From: an uncultured Bacteroides sp.
GTDB taxonomy: Bacteria; Bacteroidota; Bacteroidia; Bacteroidales; Bacteroidaceae
Reading direction: 5' to 3'
Assembly: GCA_900766195.1 (NCBI GenBank)
Contig: CAAFUN010000042.1
Coordinates: 1-38,270, forward strand
Length of the DNA: 38,270 bases
Every line of letters starts with the position of its first letter. The first letter of the stretch is position 1. Below the pieces are notes generated by a model. That model had not been told where the DNA came from. It searched no databases and saw only the letters and a program-made list of their open reading frames with translations. Shown here one piece after another: positions 1 to 8,443 of the stretch. The position numbers and the translations under genes were made by a program.

Positions 1-68
1 TTAATCAAACTGACCTCACTGCTAATGTTCCGGAGGGTGATGGGCCTACGCAGCTTAAGCTGTGGTAA
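1..68 (+). CDS. Possible C-terminal tail of an unidentified protein (partial)
   Basis: The third forward frame is open from the window edge and ends at a TAA at 66-68. It would encode about 21 residues ending in GPTQLKLW. The composition looks like a real protein end, but an open stretch this short is easily due to chance. No family is recognisable. If real, the gene runs in the same direction as the M24 peptidase that follows. Confidence 0.3.
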   Translation, partial: NQTDLTANVPEGDGPTQLKLW

Positions 69-120
69 AATTTCTCCGGACAGCAATGTATTTAATTTGT
101 TTTTTTTTCGCTTCGGAGCA

Positions 121-150
121 TCTGTAAACCGGTAATTTTATATAGGTTTG
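121..150 (+). promoter_or_regulatory. Candidate Bacteroidetes promoter for the M24 peptidase gene
   Basis: TAGGTTTG at 143-150 matches the -7 consensus TAnnTTTG, with TCTG at 121-124 as a weak -33 element 18 nt upstream. Transcription would begin near 157, downstream of the possible GTG start at 153. This favours the ATG at 180 as the true start. Confidence 0.45.
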
Positions 151-179
151 TAGTGTCAAAACCAATTAATAACAAGAAA

Positions 180-1340
180 ATGTTACTACCGGAATTAAAA
201 GAAAGACGCGATAAAATACGTGCGCTTATGTTTCAACAGGGCATTGATGCCGCCCTTATTACCTGTAATACCAATTTAATTTATACTTATGGACGCGTAG
301 TGAGCGGATATCTCTATCTGCCGCTCAACGCTCCGGCTCACTTATTTGTGAAACGCCCCAATGATATTGCAGGAGAGCATATACATGCCATACGTAAACC
401 GGAACAGATACTAGGTCTGTTGGAAGAATGCGAACTCCCTGCACCTACCAAAATTATGTTGGAGGGTGATGAGTTGTCTTTTACCGAATATAACCGACTG
501 GCTGCCTGTTTCCCCGATGCAACGGTGGTCAATGGTACTCCGTTGATTCGAGAGGCACGCAGTATAAAGACGAATCTTGAACTTAATTTGTTCCGTCGTT
601 CGGCTGCCGCTCATGATAAGGCTTACGAGCAAATCCCGTCTGTGTATCGTCCCGGCATGACCGACCGTCAGTTTTCTATTGAAATAGAGCGACTTATGCG
701 CCTTGAAGGTTGCTTAGGCTTATTTCGTATATTCGGGCAAAGCATGGAAATCTTTATGGGTAGCTTGCTGGCCGGTGATAATGCTGCAACCCCTTCTCCT
801 TACGACTTTGCACTGGGTGGCAAAGGATTGGATCCTTCCATTCCCGTAGGCGCTGACGGTGCACTGCTGCAAGCGGGGCAGAGTATAATGGTGGATATGG
901 GAGGAAACTTCTACGGCTACATGTGTGATATGAGTAGGGTATTTTCTATCGGTCGGTTGACTGATGAGGCTTATGCCGCTCATCAAGTCAGCTTGGAGGT
1001 GCAAGAGGCAGTTACCTCTAAGGCTAAGCCCGGTGTGGTATGTGAAGATCTGTACCAAACGGCTATTGACATTGTGACCAAGGCAGGTTTTGGAGATTAC
1101 TTTATGGGCGTAGGTCAGAAAGCTAAATTTATAGGGCACGGTATTGGTCTGGAAATCAATGAATCGCCTGTGCTTGCTCCACGTGTCAAACAAGAACTTG
1201 AACCGGGTATGGTGTTTGCGCTTGAGCCGAAGATCGTGCTGCCCGGTGTGGGGCCATTGGGCATTGAAAACTCTTGGGTGGTGACTGCAGAGGGCGTAGA
1301 AAAGCTCACTCACTGCAAGGAAGAGATCATCGAATTGTAA
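180..1340 (+). CDS. M24B-family metallopeptidase (Xaa-Pro aminopeptidase/dipeptidase-like)
   Basis: This is a 386-residue pita-bread-fold peptidase, expected to act in the cytoplasm on peptides with proline in the second position. All five metal ligands of the M24 family can be read: the two aspartates in VDMGGNFYGYMCDMSR, the histidine in FIGHGIGLE, and the glutamates in ALEPKI and GIENSW. The N-terminal creatinase-like domain covers roughly the first 140 residues. A GTG at 153 would add nine residues, but it sits only 2 nt after a -7 box, so the ATG at 180 (MLLPELKERR) is preferred. It stands alone and converges on the next gene. The exact substrate cannot be told from sequence; it could also be a creatinase-like hydrolase. 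Confidence 0.88.
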   Translation: MLLPELKERRDKIRALMFQQGIDAALITCNTNLIYTYGRVVSGYLYLPLNAPAHLFVKRPNDIAGEHIHAIRKPEQILGLLEECELPAPTKIMLEGDELSFTEYNRLAACFPDATVVNGTPLIREARSIKTNLELNLFRRSAAAHDKAYEQIPSVYRPGMTDRQFSIEIERLMRLEGCLGLFRIFGQSMEIFMGSLLAGDNAATPSPYDFALGGKGLDPSIPVGADGALLQAGQSIMVDMGGNFYGYMCDMSRVFSIGRLTDEAYAAHQVSLEVQEAVTSKAKPGVVCEDLYQTAIDIVTKAGFGDYFMGVGQKAKFIGHGIGLEINESPVLAPRVKQELEPGMVFALEPKIVLPGVGPLGIENSWVVTAEGVEKLTHCKEEIIEL

Positions 1341-1352
1341 GATAAACATTGG

Positions 1353-1371
1353 AGGGGATGCTTAATCCCCT
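1353..1371. terminator. Short hairpin between convergent genes
   Basis: A 7-bp perfect stem (AGGGGAT/ATCCCCT) with a 5-nt loop lies between the convergent M24 and DUF3843-like genes and overlaps the stop codon of the latter. There is no long T-run on either side, so its termination activity is an inference from position. Confidence 0.4.
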
Positions 1372-2369
1372 TCATAGTATTCACGCAAGTAGAAGCGGGC
1401 AATGAAATCCCAATTAGCGTGGAATATTTCTTTCCCGTTGGCTATGGGAAGCTGTACATCCGGAAAAAGCTTGCTATTCATGCCATACTTCAACAAGTCA
1501 TACGGACAGCAACCGGGGATACAAAACAGTTTGTAGCCTTCCCGCGCAGCTTCTTCCTTATCATATAAAGAGTTGTGAGGATCTTTAAAGCAACAAGCAA
1601 CGTCACACGCCAATAGCATGCCCTTGGCATTGGCATAAATCACGAAACCGGTGCTGTCTTCGTACTCGATGAAAGGACTATCCTCGTCGTCATCCCACCC
1701 TAAGGTATTTATAAAGAAGTGATTGAGTTCGGTGTAAGTCTCGAAATAGAGTAGGGGATAGCCCTTGCTATAACGCAGACAGTTCTCCACATTTTTATTG
1801 GGATAGTTGTCTGTTATTTCGGATAACGGAGTAGTCAATGGAAGCAAACTGTCGTAACAGATCATCCACTCTTTGAATGACGGCACATCGTTGATAGGAG
1901 CTTCTTCAAACGCACTATCTATCCATTCGTATACCTGCTTGCTTGTTTCTTGTATCAAAGGAGAAAAAGGATCAATAAACAGCCCTTCCTCTTCAAGGCT
2001 TCTGCGGGTAACGGTGGCAAGCAGCATCCATAAGATGAAAGCAATGTCCTCGGGGTTTACTTCATCGGGTATATATTGGTTGGTAAGCGTGTAAAAAGGT
2101 AGATACGTGTGATAACGAGTGTAATACAAGTCGGAGAATGTTTTCCATCCCCCGCTTTGTGCTACAGCATCCTGCAAATAGAGCGTACATTGTAGTGTCA
2201 GCCCTTTAGCTATTGTATTATAATGCTCGTTTTCTCTTAACGGAGATTGGTGGATTACGGTTGACAACCGGTTGGCAAAGTCCAAGTACCAGTCGTCTGT
2301 AGGTACTTTCTTTTGCCGCCAGTTTGCGCTCAACCACTCCTGCATATAGAGTTTGTTCTTACTTGCCAA
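1362..2369 (-). CDS. Hypothetical protein, DUF3843-like
   Basis: This 335-residue protein has no signal peptide and no membrane segment, so it is probably cytoplasmic. It is rich in aromatic and acidic residues, with a Cys-rich patch near residues 255-292 (ACDVACC, then CIPGCCPYD). I believe it belongs to the Bacteroidales-specific DUF3843 family, from the opening KNKLYMQEWL and the overall length, but this is recalled and not searched. No function is known to me. It converges on the M24 peptidase and its start lies 43 nt downstream of the stop of the TlpA-like gene on the same strand, so the two may share a transcript. Confidence 0.75.
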   Translation of the reverse strand: MASKNKLYMQEWLSANWRQKKVPTDDWYLDFANRLSTVIHQSPLRENEHYNTIAKGLTLQCTLYLQDAVAQSGGWKTFSDLYYTRYHTYLPFYTLTNQYIPDEVNPEDIAFILWMLLATVTRRSLEEEGLFIDPFSPLIQETSKQVYEWIDSAFEEAPINDVPSFKEWMICYDSLLPLTTPLSEITDNYPNKNVENCLRYSKGYPLLYFETYTELNHFFINTLGWDDDEDSPFIEYEDSTGFVIYANAKGMLLACDVACCFKDPHNSLYDKEEAAREGYKLFCIPGCCPYDLLKYGMNSKLFPDVQLPIANGKEIFHANWDFIARFYLREYYEGD

Positions 2370-2412
2370 GGTTTGTCTCTTGATATAGATGATACAAATA
2401 ATAGATACTGAC

Positions 2413-2910
2413 TTATTTCAGTGCCTCTTCTATCTTTTTCAAGAGTTCTTGAAATTCTTCTTTAGTATAACCCAAAGAGGCATAAATTACCTTACCCTCT
2501 TTATTAATGAGGTATCCCCGAGGGATGGACTTATCGGCGAATAAGGAGAACACTTCGCGTTTGGGATCGGGATAAAGAGGGAAAGAGAATTTCTTCTTTT
2601 CATTATATACTTTGAGTTGCTCGTCAGTGTGTTCACGTCCAATGACTAACAATTTAAAATTCTTATTGTCTTTATACTTCGGCCACAGCAGACTTTGTAC
2701 ATCAGCCAATTCCAGCTGGCAGGGTGGACACCAAGTTGCAAACAAACTGATAAATACGACTTTTCCTTTTAAATCGGCCGATGAAACATCACCATATACC
2801 GTTGAGTGCAGTTTAAAGTTGGGCATATTATCACCTTCTTTAATCTCTTGAGCATGTACACTTAACAGTGTAAAGCATGCTACAAACATAAGTAGTGCTA
2901 CTTTTTTCAT
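2413..2910 (-). CDS. Secreted TlpA/ResA-like thioredoxin-fold protein
   Basis: The 165-residue product begins with a Sec signal peptide (hydrophobic core at residues 4-17, cut probably after VHA at 20). A thioredoxin-like redoxin domain follows, with the active-site motif ATWCPPC (Cys61 and Cys64). The cis-proline region is seen as SIPRGYLI and the C-terminal helix is Lys/Glu-rich. Proteins of this family reduce or isomerise disulfides of periplasmic or outer-membrane proteins, or feed electrons to cytochrome maturation; the partner here is unknown. It lacks the N-terminal DUF4369 domain that many Bacteroides redoxins carry, so it is a minimal single-domain form. Confidence 0.88.
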   Translation of the reverse strand: MKKVALLMFVACFTLLSVHAQEIKEGDNMPNFKLHSTVYGDVSSADLKGKVVFISLFATWCPPCQLELADVQSLLWPKYKDNKNFKLLVIGREHTDEQLKVYNEKKKFSFPLYPDPKREVFSLFADKSIPRGYLINKEGKVIYASLGYTKEEFQELLKKIEEALK

Positions 2911-2947
2911 TTCTGTATGCGTTTTAATTTATTGTTTATTTTCGATG

Positions 2948-2955
2948 CAAATATA
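2948..2955 (-). promoter_or_regulatory. -7 promoter box for the TlpA-like gene
   Basis: Read on the minus strand this is TATATTTG, a full match to TAnnTTTG, about 37 nt before the ATG at 2910. No clear -33 TTTG is seen at the expected spacing. Confidence 0.45.
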
Positions 2956-3063
2956 ACCGATTAATCTGTAAGGCGTTGGTGATAGCGTTATTATTTATGT
3001 CTTTGATAAGAAGCAGAGTAGAGGTAGCATATCTTTGTTTCTTCTTTGCTTCAACCAATTAAT

Positions 3064-3084
3064 AGGAGGCTGTTTACTCCTCCT
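3064..3084. terminator. Hairpin downstream of ruvA
   Basis: AGGAGG at 3064-3069 pairs with CCTCCT at 3079-3084 around a 9-nt loop, 14 nt after the ruvA stop. The T-run (TTTT) lies on the plus-strand side, so as a minus-strand terminator it is weak. Confidence 0.35.
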
Positions 3085-3097
3085 TTTCACCAATACA

Positions 3098-3700
3098 TTA
3101 AAGGCGTTTCAAAGCCAGTTTGATAACTTGCTCCACAGGAGCTTCAGGTTCTTCCTGTACAATGGCTAAAACTACTTTTTGCGAGGCCGATTGTACAAAG
3201 CCAAGCATGGTGAGTGCAGCTACTGCCTCTTCCATAATTTGTACGTTGCCCGTTGATAAGGCAGGATTCATTGTTCCGGTGCCCCCAGCAGCAAATGCAC
3301 TGGTCTTTATTTTATCTTTGAGCTCTACAATAATACGTTGGGCCGTCTTTAGTCCGATACCTTTTACTGTTTTTAGTAAAGCAGCATTCTCCGTACTGAT
3401 AATATTAATGAGTTCGGCAGGAGAGAGTGCGGAAAGAATCATGCGTGATGTATTTCCACCAATACCCGACACTGATAGCAGCATGAGGAAAAGCTCCCTT
3501 TCGCGCTTGTCCACAAAGCCATAAAGCACATAGGCATCTTCGCGAATAGCTTCGTAGATGTATAGTTTGCATTCCTTTTTCCCTTGAATGGCTGCATAAG
3601 TATTGAGTGAAATATTGATGGCATAACCTAGTCCGTTGCAATCTATTATTGCCGTTGCGGGACTTAGTTCTGCAAGTCCGCCTCTGATGTATTCTATCAT
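3098..3700 (-). CDS. ruvA: Holliday junction branch migration protein RuvA
   Basis: At 200 residues this is full length for RuvA. As a tetramer RuvA binds Holliday junctions and directs the RuvB helicase during recombination and repair. The N-terminal OB-fold starts MIEYIRGGLAEL. The tandem helix-hairpin-helix motifs are visible at VSGIGGNTSRMIL and VKGIGLKTAQRIIVELKDK, and a linker leads to the C-terminal RuvB-binding three-helix domain (EEAVAALTMLGF). RuvB and RuvC are not in the window, so the gene stands apart from them here. A -7 box lies about 66 nt upstream. Confidence 0.97.
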   Translation of the reverse strand: MIEYIRGGLAELSPATAIIDCNGLGYAINISLNTYAAIQGKKECKLYIYEAIREDAYVLYGFVDKRERELFLMLLSVSGIGGNTSRMILSALSPAELINIISTENAALLKTVKGIGLKTAQRIIVELKDKIKTSAFAAGGTGTMNPALSTGNVQIMEEAVAALTMLGFVQSASQKVVLAIVQEEPEAPVEQVIKLALKRL

Positions 3701-3765
3701 AACTTTCTGTATTTTGAAGATGACTAATCACAAATGCCTACCTGATAGTAGTGATGTGATTAGGG

Positions 3766-3773
3766 CAAAGGTA
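3766..3773 (-). promoter_or_regulatory. -7 promoter box for ruvA
   Basis: The minus strand reads TACCTTTG, matching TAnnTTTG, 66 nt upstream of the ruvA ATG. The 5' leader in between contains AATCAC/GTGATT arms (3726-3731 and 3756-3761) that could form a weak hairpin. Confidence 0.5.
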
Positions 3774-3881
3774 TGGAAAATTTAGAAAGTTTGAATAATG
3801 TAGAGAGATATACTTCACTCTTTTTAGAATGATATGCTCCTAAGAATTGTTACAATTTATGCAGAGTTGAAAGATAATTTC

Positions 3882-3889
3882 TATTTTTG
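3882..3889 (+). promoter_or_regulatory. -7 promoter box for ddh
   Basis: TATTTTTG matches TAnnTTTG and lies 43 nt before the chosen ATG at 3933. It falls inside the longer possible reading frame that begins at 3834, which argues for the shorter start. No convincing -33 box was found. Confidence 0.5.
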
Positions 3890-3932
3890 CAGAGAAAAAG
3901 ATGTAAAACAGAATCATAAAACCAACAAAAGA

Positions 3933-4832
3933 ATGAAAAAAGTAAGAGCAGCCATTATAGGCTATGGTAATATCGGGCATTATGTGCTCGAGGCTTTACA
4001 GTCGGCTCCCGACTTTGAAGTGGCAGGTGTGGTACGTCGTGCAGGTGCCGATAATTGTCCGGCGGAACTGAGCGAATATCCGGTAGTTACCAATATTCGT
4101 GAACTGAAGGATGTGGATGTAGCCATTTTGTGTACTCCCACACGTAGCGTTGAGGCTTATGCCAGTGATATTCTTTCTCTGGGTATCAATACAGTGGATA
4201 GTTTCGATATTCATACCGGCATTACGGAGTTGCGTAGAAATCTAGGTGAAGTAGCCAAAAAGCATAAGGCTGTTTCTGTAATTTCTGCCGGATGGGATCC
4301 GGGAAGTGACTCTATCGTGCGGACAATGCTCGAAGCCATTGCACCGAAAGGAATCACTTACACCAACTTCGGGCCTGGCATGAGCATGGGGCACACCGTG
4401 GCAGTAAAAGCTGTGGCAGGAGTGAAGGCTGCCTTGTCTATGACTATCCCTACAGGTACGGGCATTCATCGTCGCATGGTGTATATCGAGCTGAAAGATG
4501 GCTACGAGTTTGATAAGGTGGCTGCCGCAATAAAAGCCGATCCTTATTTTGTAAATGATGAAACTCACGTGAAGCTTGTGCCAAGTGTAGATGCATTGTT
4601 GGACATGGGACATGGAGTAAACCTGACTCGTAAAGGTGTTTCGGGAAAGACACAAAACCAATTGTTTGAATTTAATATGCGGATAAACAATCCGGCTCTC
4701 ACTGCTCAGGTATTGGTATGTGTGGCACGTGCTTCATTGCGTCAGCAGCCCGGTTGCTATACCATGGTAGAAATTCCTGTAATTGATCTCTTGCCGGGTG
4801 ACCGCGAAGAGTGGATAGGACATTTAGTGTAA
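3933..4832 (+). CDS. ddh: meso-Diaminopimelate D-dehydrogenase
   Basis: The enzyme reversibly converts L-tetrahydrodipicolinate, ammonia and NADPH to meso-diaminopimelate, a one-step route to lysine and the peptidoglycan cross-linker. The 299-residue product opens with a Rossmann NADP-binding motif (AAIIGYGNIGHYVLEAL). It contains the family signatures ILCTPTRSVE, DSFDIH and SAGWDPGSDS, and the substrate-binding middle domain follows. An in-frame ATG at 3834 would add 33 residues, but that extension is Lys/Asn-rich, unlike the family, and contains the promoter box, so 3933 was chosen. A strong symmetrical terminator follows. Confidence 0.95.
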   Translation: MKKVRAAIIGYGNIGHYVLEALQSAPDFEVAGVVRRAGADNCPAELSEYPVVTNIRELKDVDVAILCTPTRSVEAYASDILSLGINTVDSFDIHTGITELRRNLGEVAKKHKAVSVISAGWDPGSDSIVRTMLEAIAPKGITYTNFGPGMSMGHTVAVKAVAGVKAALSMTIPTGTGIHRRMVYIELKDGYEFDKVAAAIKADPYFVNDETHVKLVPSVDALLDMGHGVNLTRKGVSGKTQNQLFEFNMRINNPALTAQVLVCVARASLRQQPGCYTMVEIPVIDLLPGDREEWIGHLV

Positions 4833-4854
4833 GCAATAAGAGACTTCAAAAAGG

Positions 4855-4896
4855 AACTGCCCCCAAGAGTTGGATAATACACTCTTGGGGGCAGTT
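4855..4896. terminator. Strong bidirectional terminator between ddh and rseP
   Basis: A perfect 16-bp stem (4855-4870 pairing with 4881-4896) with a 10-nt loop lies between the convergent ddh and rseP genes. The arm is AACTGCCCCCAAGAGT. The T-tract is short on either strand, but stem length and position make a shared terminator likely. Confidence 0.85.
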
Positions 4897-4929
4897 TGCT
4901 TCTTAAAGCTTCTTATTCTAAGCTATCCG

Positions 4930-6264
4930 CTAGAAGAAGAAACGTAGTATATCATTGAAATTGGCCCAAATCAGTAAGGCAAACAATAGGAACATGCCCA
5001 CCATCTGTGCGCGTTCCATGAATTTATCGCTGGGCTTGCGTCGTGTAATGATCTCATAAAAGAGGAACAATACATGCCCACCATCCAGTGCCGGTATTGG
5101 TAAGATATTCATGAAAGCCAATATGATAGATAGAAATGCAGTCATGTACCAGAACTGATGCCAATCCCATGTAGCCGGGAAAATACTGCCGATTGTACCA
5201 AAACCACCAAGTTGCTTAGCACCTTCTTTAGAGAAGAGATACTTCATATTTCCTACATATCCCTTCAACGTTTTAACACCCAATGAAACCCCGGCGGGGA
5301 ATGAGGCAAAGAAACCATATTCTTTCTTGACGATTGGCAGGAGTTTGTTGGCTTGTATACGTGCAGTAACTCCTATTTGGTATGCAGAATCCGTAGCAAA
5401 GGTAACGGTATTCGTCACTCCGGCTCTCACATAAGTCAGCGTAATTTCGTGAGATGCAGAGTCTGTCTTTTGGCGGGCAAGCATATCTTTCTTGAAATCA
5501 AAAAAAGCAATATTTTTACCATCCAACTGGGTGATGCTGTCACCGGCTTGCAGACCAGCCAATGCTGCCGGACGGTTGGCTGCAATACTGTCAATGACAT
5601 ACGGATAGCGGAATGATGCAAAACGTACACTATCTTTCATTAAGCGTTGCATCATATTTTCGGGAATATAGACAGCTACTTTCTCTCCATTGCGCAACAC
5701 GGTTACTTCGCGTGCATCGGCAATGCTGCTAAGCATATCACCGTCATAACGCGCAAAAGGAACGTTATCTGCTGATAAAAGAATATCTCCGTCTCTAAAT
5801 CCTACAGCTTTTGCCGTTGCATTAAATTCCATGCCCAAAGGAGCCTTCTGTACAGGTACGTATTCGTCACCCCAGGCATATAAAATCATGGAATATATAA
5901 ACAAGGCCAGCAGGAAGTTGAACAGTACACCGCCAATCATAATAAAGAGGCGTTGCCATGCCGGTTTGGAACGAAACTCCCAAGGTTGAGCAGGTTGTTT
6001 CATTTGCTCCGTATCCATGGATTCGTCTATCATACCGGATATCTTTACATATCCTCCTAAAGGTAGCCATCCCACTGCATATTCTGTATCACTCTTTTTA
6101 GGTTTGAATTTAAACAGCGTGAACCAAGGATCGAAGAACAAACAGAACTTCTCAACCCTGGTCTTGAAAAGACGGGCGAAGAGGAAGTGACCTCCTTCGT
6201 GTATGATAACTAATAAGGATAGACTCATGATGAGTTGTAAGGCGCGAATCAAGAATGTTTCCAT
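4930..6264 (-). CDS. rseP: RIP-type site-2 zinc metalloprotease (RseP family)
   Basis: This is a 444-residue inner-membrane intramembrane protease. The zinc motif HEGGH is at residues 22-26 in the first membrane helix, and the third ligand region is the C-terminal NILPIPALDGGHV. Further membrane spans lie around residues 105-130, 375-395 and 420-440, with a central PDZ region (about 190-300, LAGLQAGDSITQLDG). Family members cleave anti-sigma factors after a first periplasmic cut, or clear signal peptides; the local substrate is unknown. It is the last gene of the run with dxr and the M23 protein, an arrangement common in Bacteroidetes. The 135-nt gap to dxr may hold its own regulatory site, but none was identified. 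Confidence 0.95.
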   Translation of the reverse strand: METFLIRALQLIMSLSLLVIIHEGGHFLFARLFKTRVEKFCLFFDPWFTLFKFKPKKSDTEYAVGWLPLGGYVKISGMIDESMDTEQMKQPAQPWEFRSKPAWQRLFIMIGGVLFNFLLALFIYSMILYAWGDEYVPVQKAPLGMEFNATAKAVGFRDGDILLSADNVPFARYDGDMLSSIADAREVTVLRNGEKVAVYIPENMMQRLMKDSVRFASFRYPYVIDSIAANRPAALAGLQAGDSITQLDGKNIAFFDFKKDMLARQKTDSASHEITLTYVRAGVTNTVTFATDSAYQIGVTARIQANKLLPIVKKEYGFFASFPAGVSLGVKTLKGYVGNMKYLFSKEGAKQLGGFGTIGSIFPATWDWHQFWYMTAFLSIILAFMNILPIPALDGGHVLFLFYEIITRRKPSDKFMERAQMVGMFLLFALLIWANFNDILRFFF

Positions 6265-6399
6265 CTAAATGTATTTTCTTTTTTTTGTTATTTACTTAAT
6301 GCGAATGGTCTTTGCTGACCATGAATTCTTTTATTATTAAATGCTATTAATAGGATGAATTCAATATCTTTTGTTGCATTTCTCTCTTTTCTTTTGCTC

Positions 6400-7551
6400 T
6401 TAGTTTATCAATTCTTGAGATATCCGGCGAGCTTCGGCATCTGTTGCCACGTAATCTTCATATTCCGGTTTTGGAAGATGAGATACGCGTTCCATTGTCT
6501 TTTCTATAACGTCACTCATGCCCAAGAACGAAATCTTATCCTGCATAAAGGCGGCAACTGCAATTTCATTAGCGGCATTTACAATGCAGGGCATGTTTCC
6601 TGCTTTATGCAATGCCTCGTAAGCTAACGCCAAATTACGGAACCGTGTAGTATCCGGTTGCTCAAAAGTCAGACTGGTACACATTGAAAAGTCCAGTCTA
6701 GGGAATGAAGCACGAAGACGGTCGGGATAAGAAAACGCGTACTGAATAGGCAGTCGCATATCCGGCATGCCCAACTGTGCTTTGACGGCACCGTCTTCAA
6801 ACTGTATCATGGAGTGAATGACAGACTGGGGGTGTACCACGACTTCTATCTGATCGGGGCGTACGCCAAACAGCCATTTGGCTTCTATCACTTCAAAACC
6901 TTTATTCATCATAGAGGCTGAGTCAATAGTGATCTTTGCTCCCATATCCCAATTGGGATGCTTCAATGCTTGCGCCTTTGTTACGGTAGCCAATTGCTCT
7001 ATACTGCAAGTGCGGAATGGACCGCCTGAAGCAGTCAAGATCACCTTCTCTATCGGATTTCCTACCTCTCCGGCTAAACACTGGAATACGGCGGAATGTT
7101 CAGAATCTACCGGAAGGATGGGCGTACCGCATGTTCTCGCTAATTCATTAATCAGATCACCGGCAACAACCAGTGTCTCTTTATTGGCAAGAGCAATGGT
7201 TTTCCGTGCGCGAATAGCATTGATTGTTGGTTTCAACCCGGCATAGCCTACCATCGCAGTCAGTACAATATCAATAGGTGCTTCACCTACAATCTGACAG
7301 ATGGCATCTGTACCTGCATATACTTTAATGGGTAGATCGGAAAGTGCCTCTTTGAGACGGGGGTATAACTTTTCGTTGGCTATAACTACTGCTTCAGGAT
7401 TGTATTTACGCGCCTGAAGGATAAGCTCCTCCACCCGGTTATTGGCAGTCAATACGTATGGTTCATACAAGTCCGAGTGCTCTTCGATGACTTGTAGGGC
7501 TTGAGTACCTATTGAACCGGTAGAACCGAGTATGGCGATTTGCTTTTTCAT
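6400..7551 (-). CDS. dxr: 1-Deoxy-D-xylulose 5-phosphate reductoisomerase
   Basis: Dxr catalyses the NADPH-dependent conversion of DXP to 2-C-methyl-D-erythritol 4-phosphate, the committed step of the MEP isoprenoid pathway. The 383-residue protein has the NADPH motif ILGSTGSIGTQAL at residues 7-19, the metal-binding PVDSEHSA, the flexible-loop region with HPNWDMGAKITIDSASMMNK, and the signature VVHPQSVIHSMI. The C-terminal alpha-helical domain (NAANEIAVAAF) is complete. It lies 23 nt downstream of the M23 gene on the same strand, so it is probably co-transcribed with the murA-rimM genes. Confidence 0.97.
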   Translation of the reverse strand: MKKQIAILGSTGSIGTQALQVIEEHSDLYEPYVLTANNRVEELILQARKYNPEAVVIANEKLYPRLKEALSDLPIKVYAGTDAICQIVGEAPIDIVLTAMVGYAGLKPTINAIRARKTIALANKETLVVAGDLINELARTCGTPILPVDSEHSAVFQCLAGEVGNPIEKVILTASGGPFRTCSIEQLATVTKAQALKHPNWDMGAKITIDSASMMNKGFEVIEAKWLFGVRPDQIEVVVHPQSVIHSMIQFEDGAVKAQLGMPDMRLPIQYAFSYPDRLRASFPRLDFSMCTSLTFEQPDTTRFRNLALAYEALHKAGNMPCIVNAANEIAVAAFMQDKISFLGMSDVIEKTMERVSHLPKPEYEDYVATDAEARRISQELIN

Positions 7552-7574
7552 TTTTATCTGTTAACTTTTACTTG

Positions 7575-8438
7575 CTATTTAAATAGAATATATTGTTCCG
7601 GATTAACTGCTTTCCCTTTATGCCATAACTCAAAGTGAAGGAAAGAAGATTTCCCCAATTTACTGCTTTCACCTATCAGTGCAATAGGCTCACCACCTTT
7701 CACTGTTTCTCCTTCATGCTTTAATAATGAACCGCAATGTTTATAAACCGAGATAAACTCTTGGCTATGCTGTATCTCTATAATATATCCATTCTCAGCA
7801 GTGAATGTCTGGAGTATGATAGTACCGTCCAATACAGCAAGAATGCTTTCACCAGGATTAGCGGCGATATCAATACCAAAACGTCCATTTGCAGCATTGA
7901 ATGGTTTGCTGATAAGTCCCCTTAAAGGACGATAGAAAATCGGACCGTTAACTCCTATTCTTGATGTGGTGTTGGTCAGATTATATTTTTCTGTCTCTTC
8001 ATACTTTTTCCGGAAATTCATTTCTCGTTCCGTGTGACCCATTAGAGAATCTTTCCGCATGGTCGTAAGAGAGTCCATGGATTTTACAGTCCCTGCTTTA
8101 ATTTTTCCTCTAAAAATATCTTGAATATTAACGATGTAGAGATTCTGTTTCTCTACTAGTTGCTGTAAGGAGTCTGTTTTTAATGCATTGGCTACAATCT
8201 GGCTACGAACCTCACTATTCATATATCCGGGGAGATAATTGCGTAACGGAGTGAGCGTTATAATAAGGGCGGCAATAAGGAAAAGAAAGGCTAGGGCGGT
8301 TAGCAATACTGAAAGTCCGTTCAGTTTAGAAACATGAAGTCCTACTACCTCCTCGAGTGTATTCTCGTTGATGATAGTCAACTTGTACTTAAATCTGAAG
8401 TTGTTCCAAAACGCTTTATGCCATCCTTTTTTTTGCAT
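7575..8438 (-). CDS. Membrane-anchored LytM/M23-domain protein, probably catalytically degenerate
   Basis: The 287-residue protein has one transmembrane helix at about residues 43-62, a periplasmic coiled or charged segment (80-155) and a C-terminal LytM/M23 domain (about 170-285). Compared with the family pattern HxGxD, the first zinc ligand is Arg186 in GRFGID. In the HxH motif the first His is Phe266 (SSFLHFEL), while Asp190, His234 (VYKH) and His268 remain. Loss of one ligand and one catalytic histidine suggests a non-hydrolytic LytM factor of the EnvC/NlpD kind that activates other amidases; this role is an inference. It starts 5 nt after the rimM stop, so it is tightly coupled to it. 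Confidence 0.88.
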   Translation of the reverse strand: MQKKGWHKAFWNNFRFKYKLTIINENTLEEVVGLHVSKLNGLSVLLTALAFLFLIAALIITLTPLRNYLPGYMNSEVRSQIVANALKTDSLQQLVEKQNLYIVNIQDIFRGKIKAGTVKSMDSLTTMRKDSLMGHTEREMNFRKKYEETEKYNLTNTTSRIGVNGPIFYRPLRGLISKPFNAANGRFGIDIAANPGESILAVLDGTIILQTFTAENGYIIEIQHSQEFISVYKHCGSLLKHEGETVKGGEPIALIGESSKLGKSSFLHFELWHKGKAVNPEQYILFK

Positions 8439-8443
8439 CTTCT

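Noticed and set aside
720..1349. 209-codon minus-strand open frame
   Set aside because: It lies wholly antisense to the M24 peptidase, whose catalytic motifs are all intact, and its product has shuffled, His/Ser-rich composition without a recognisable domain.
3834..3932. 33-codon N-terminal extension of ddh
   Set aside because: It includes the -7 box at 3882 and adds residues unlike the family, whose Rossmann motif normally begins a few residues from the start.
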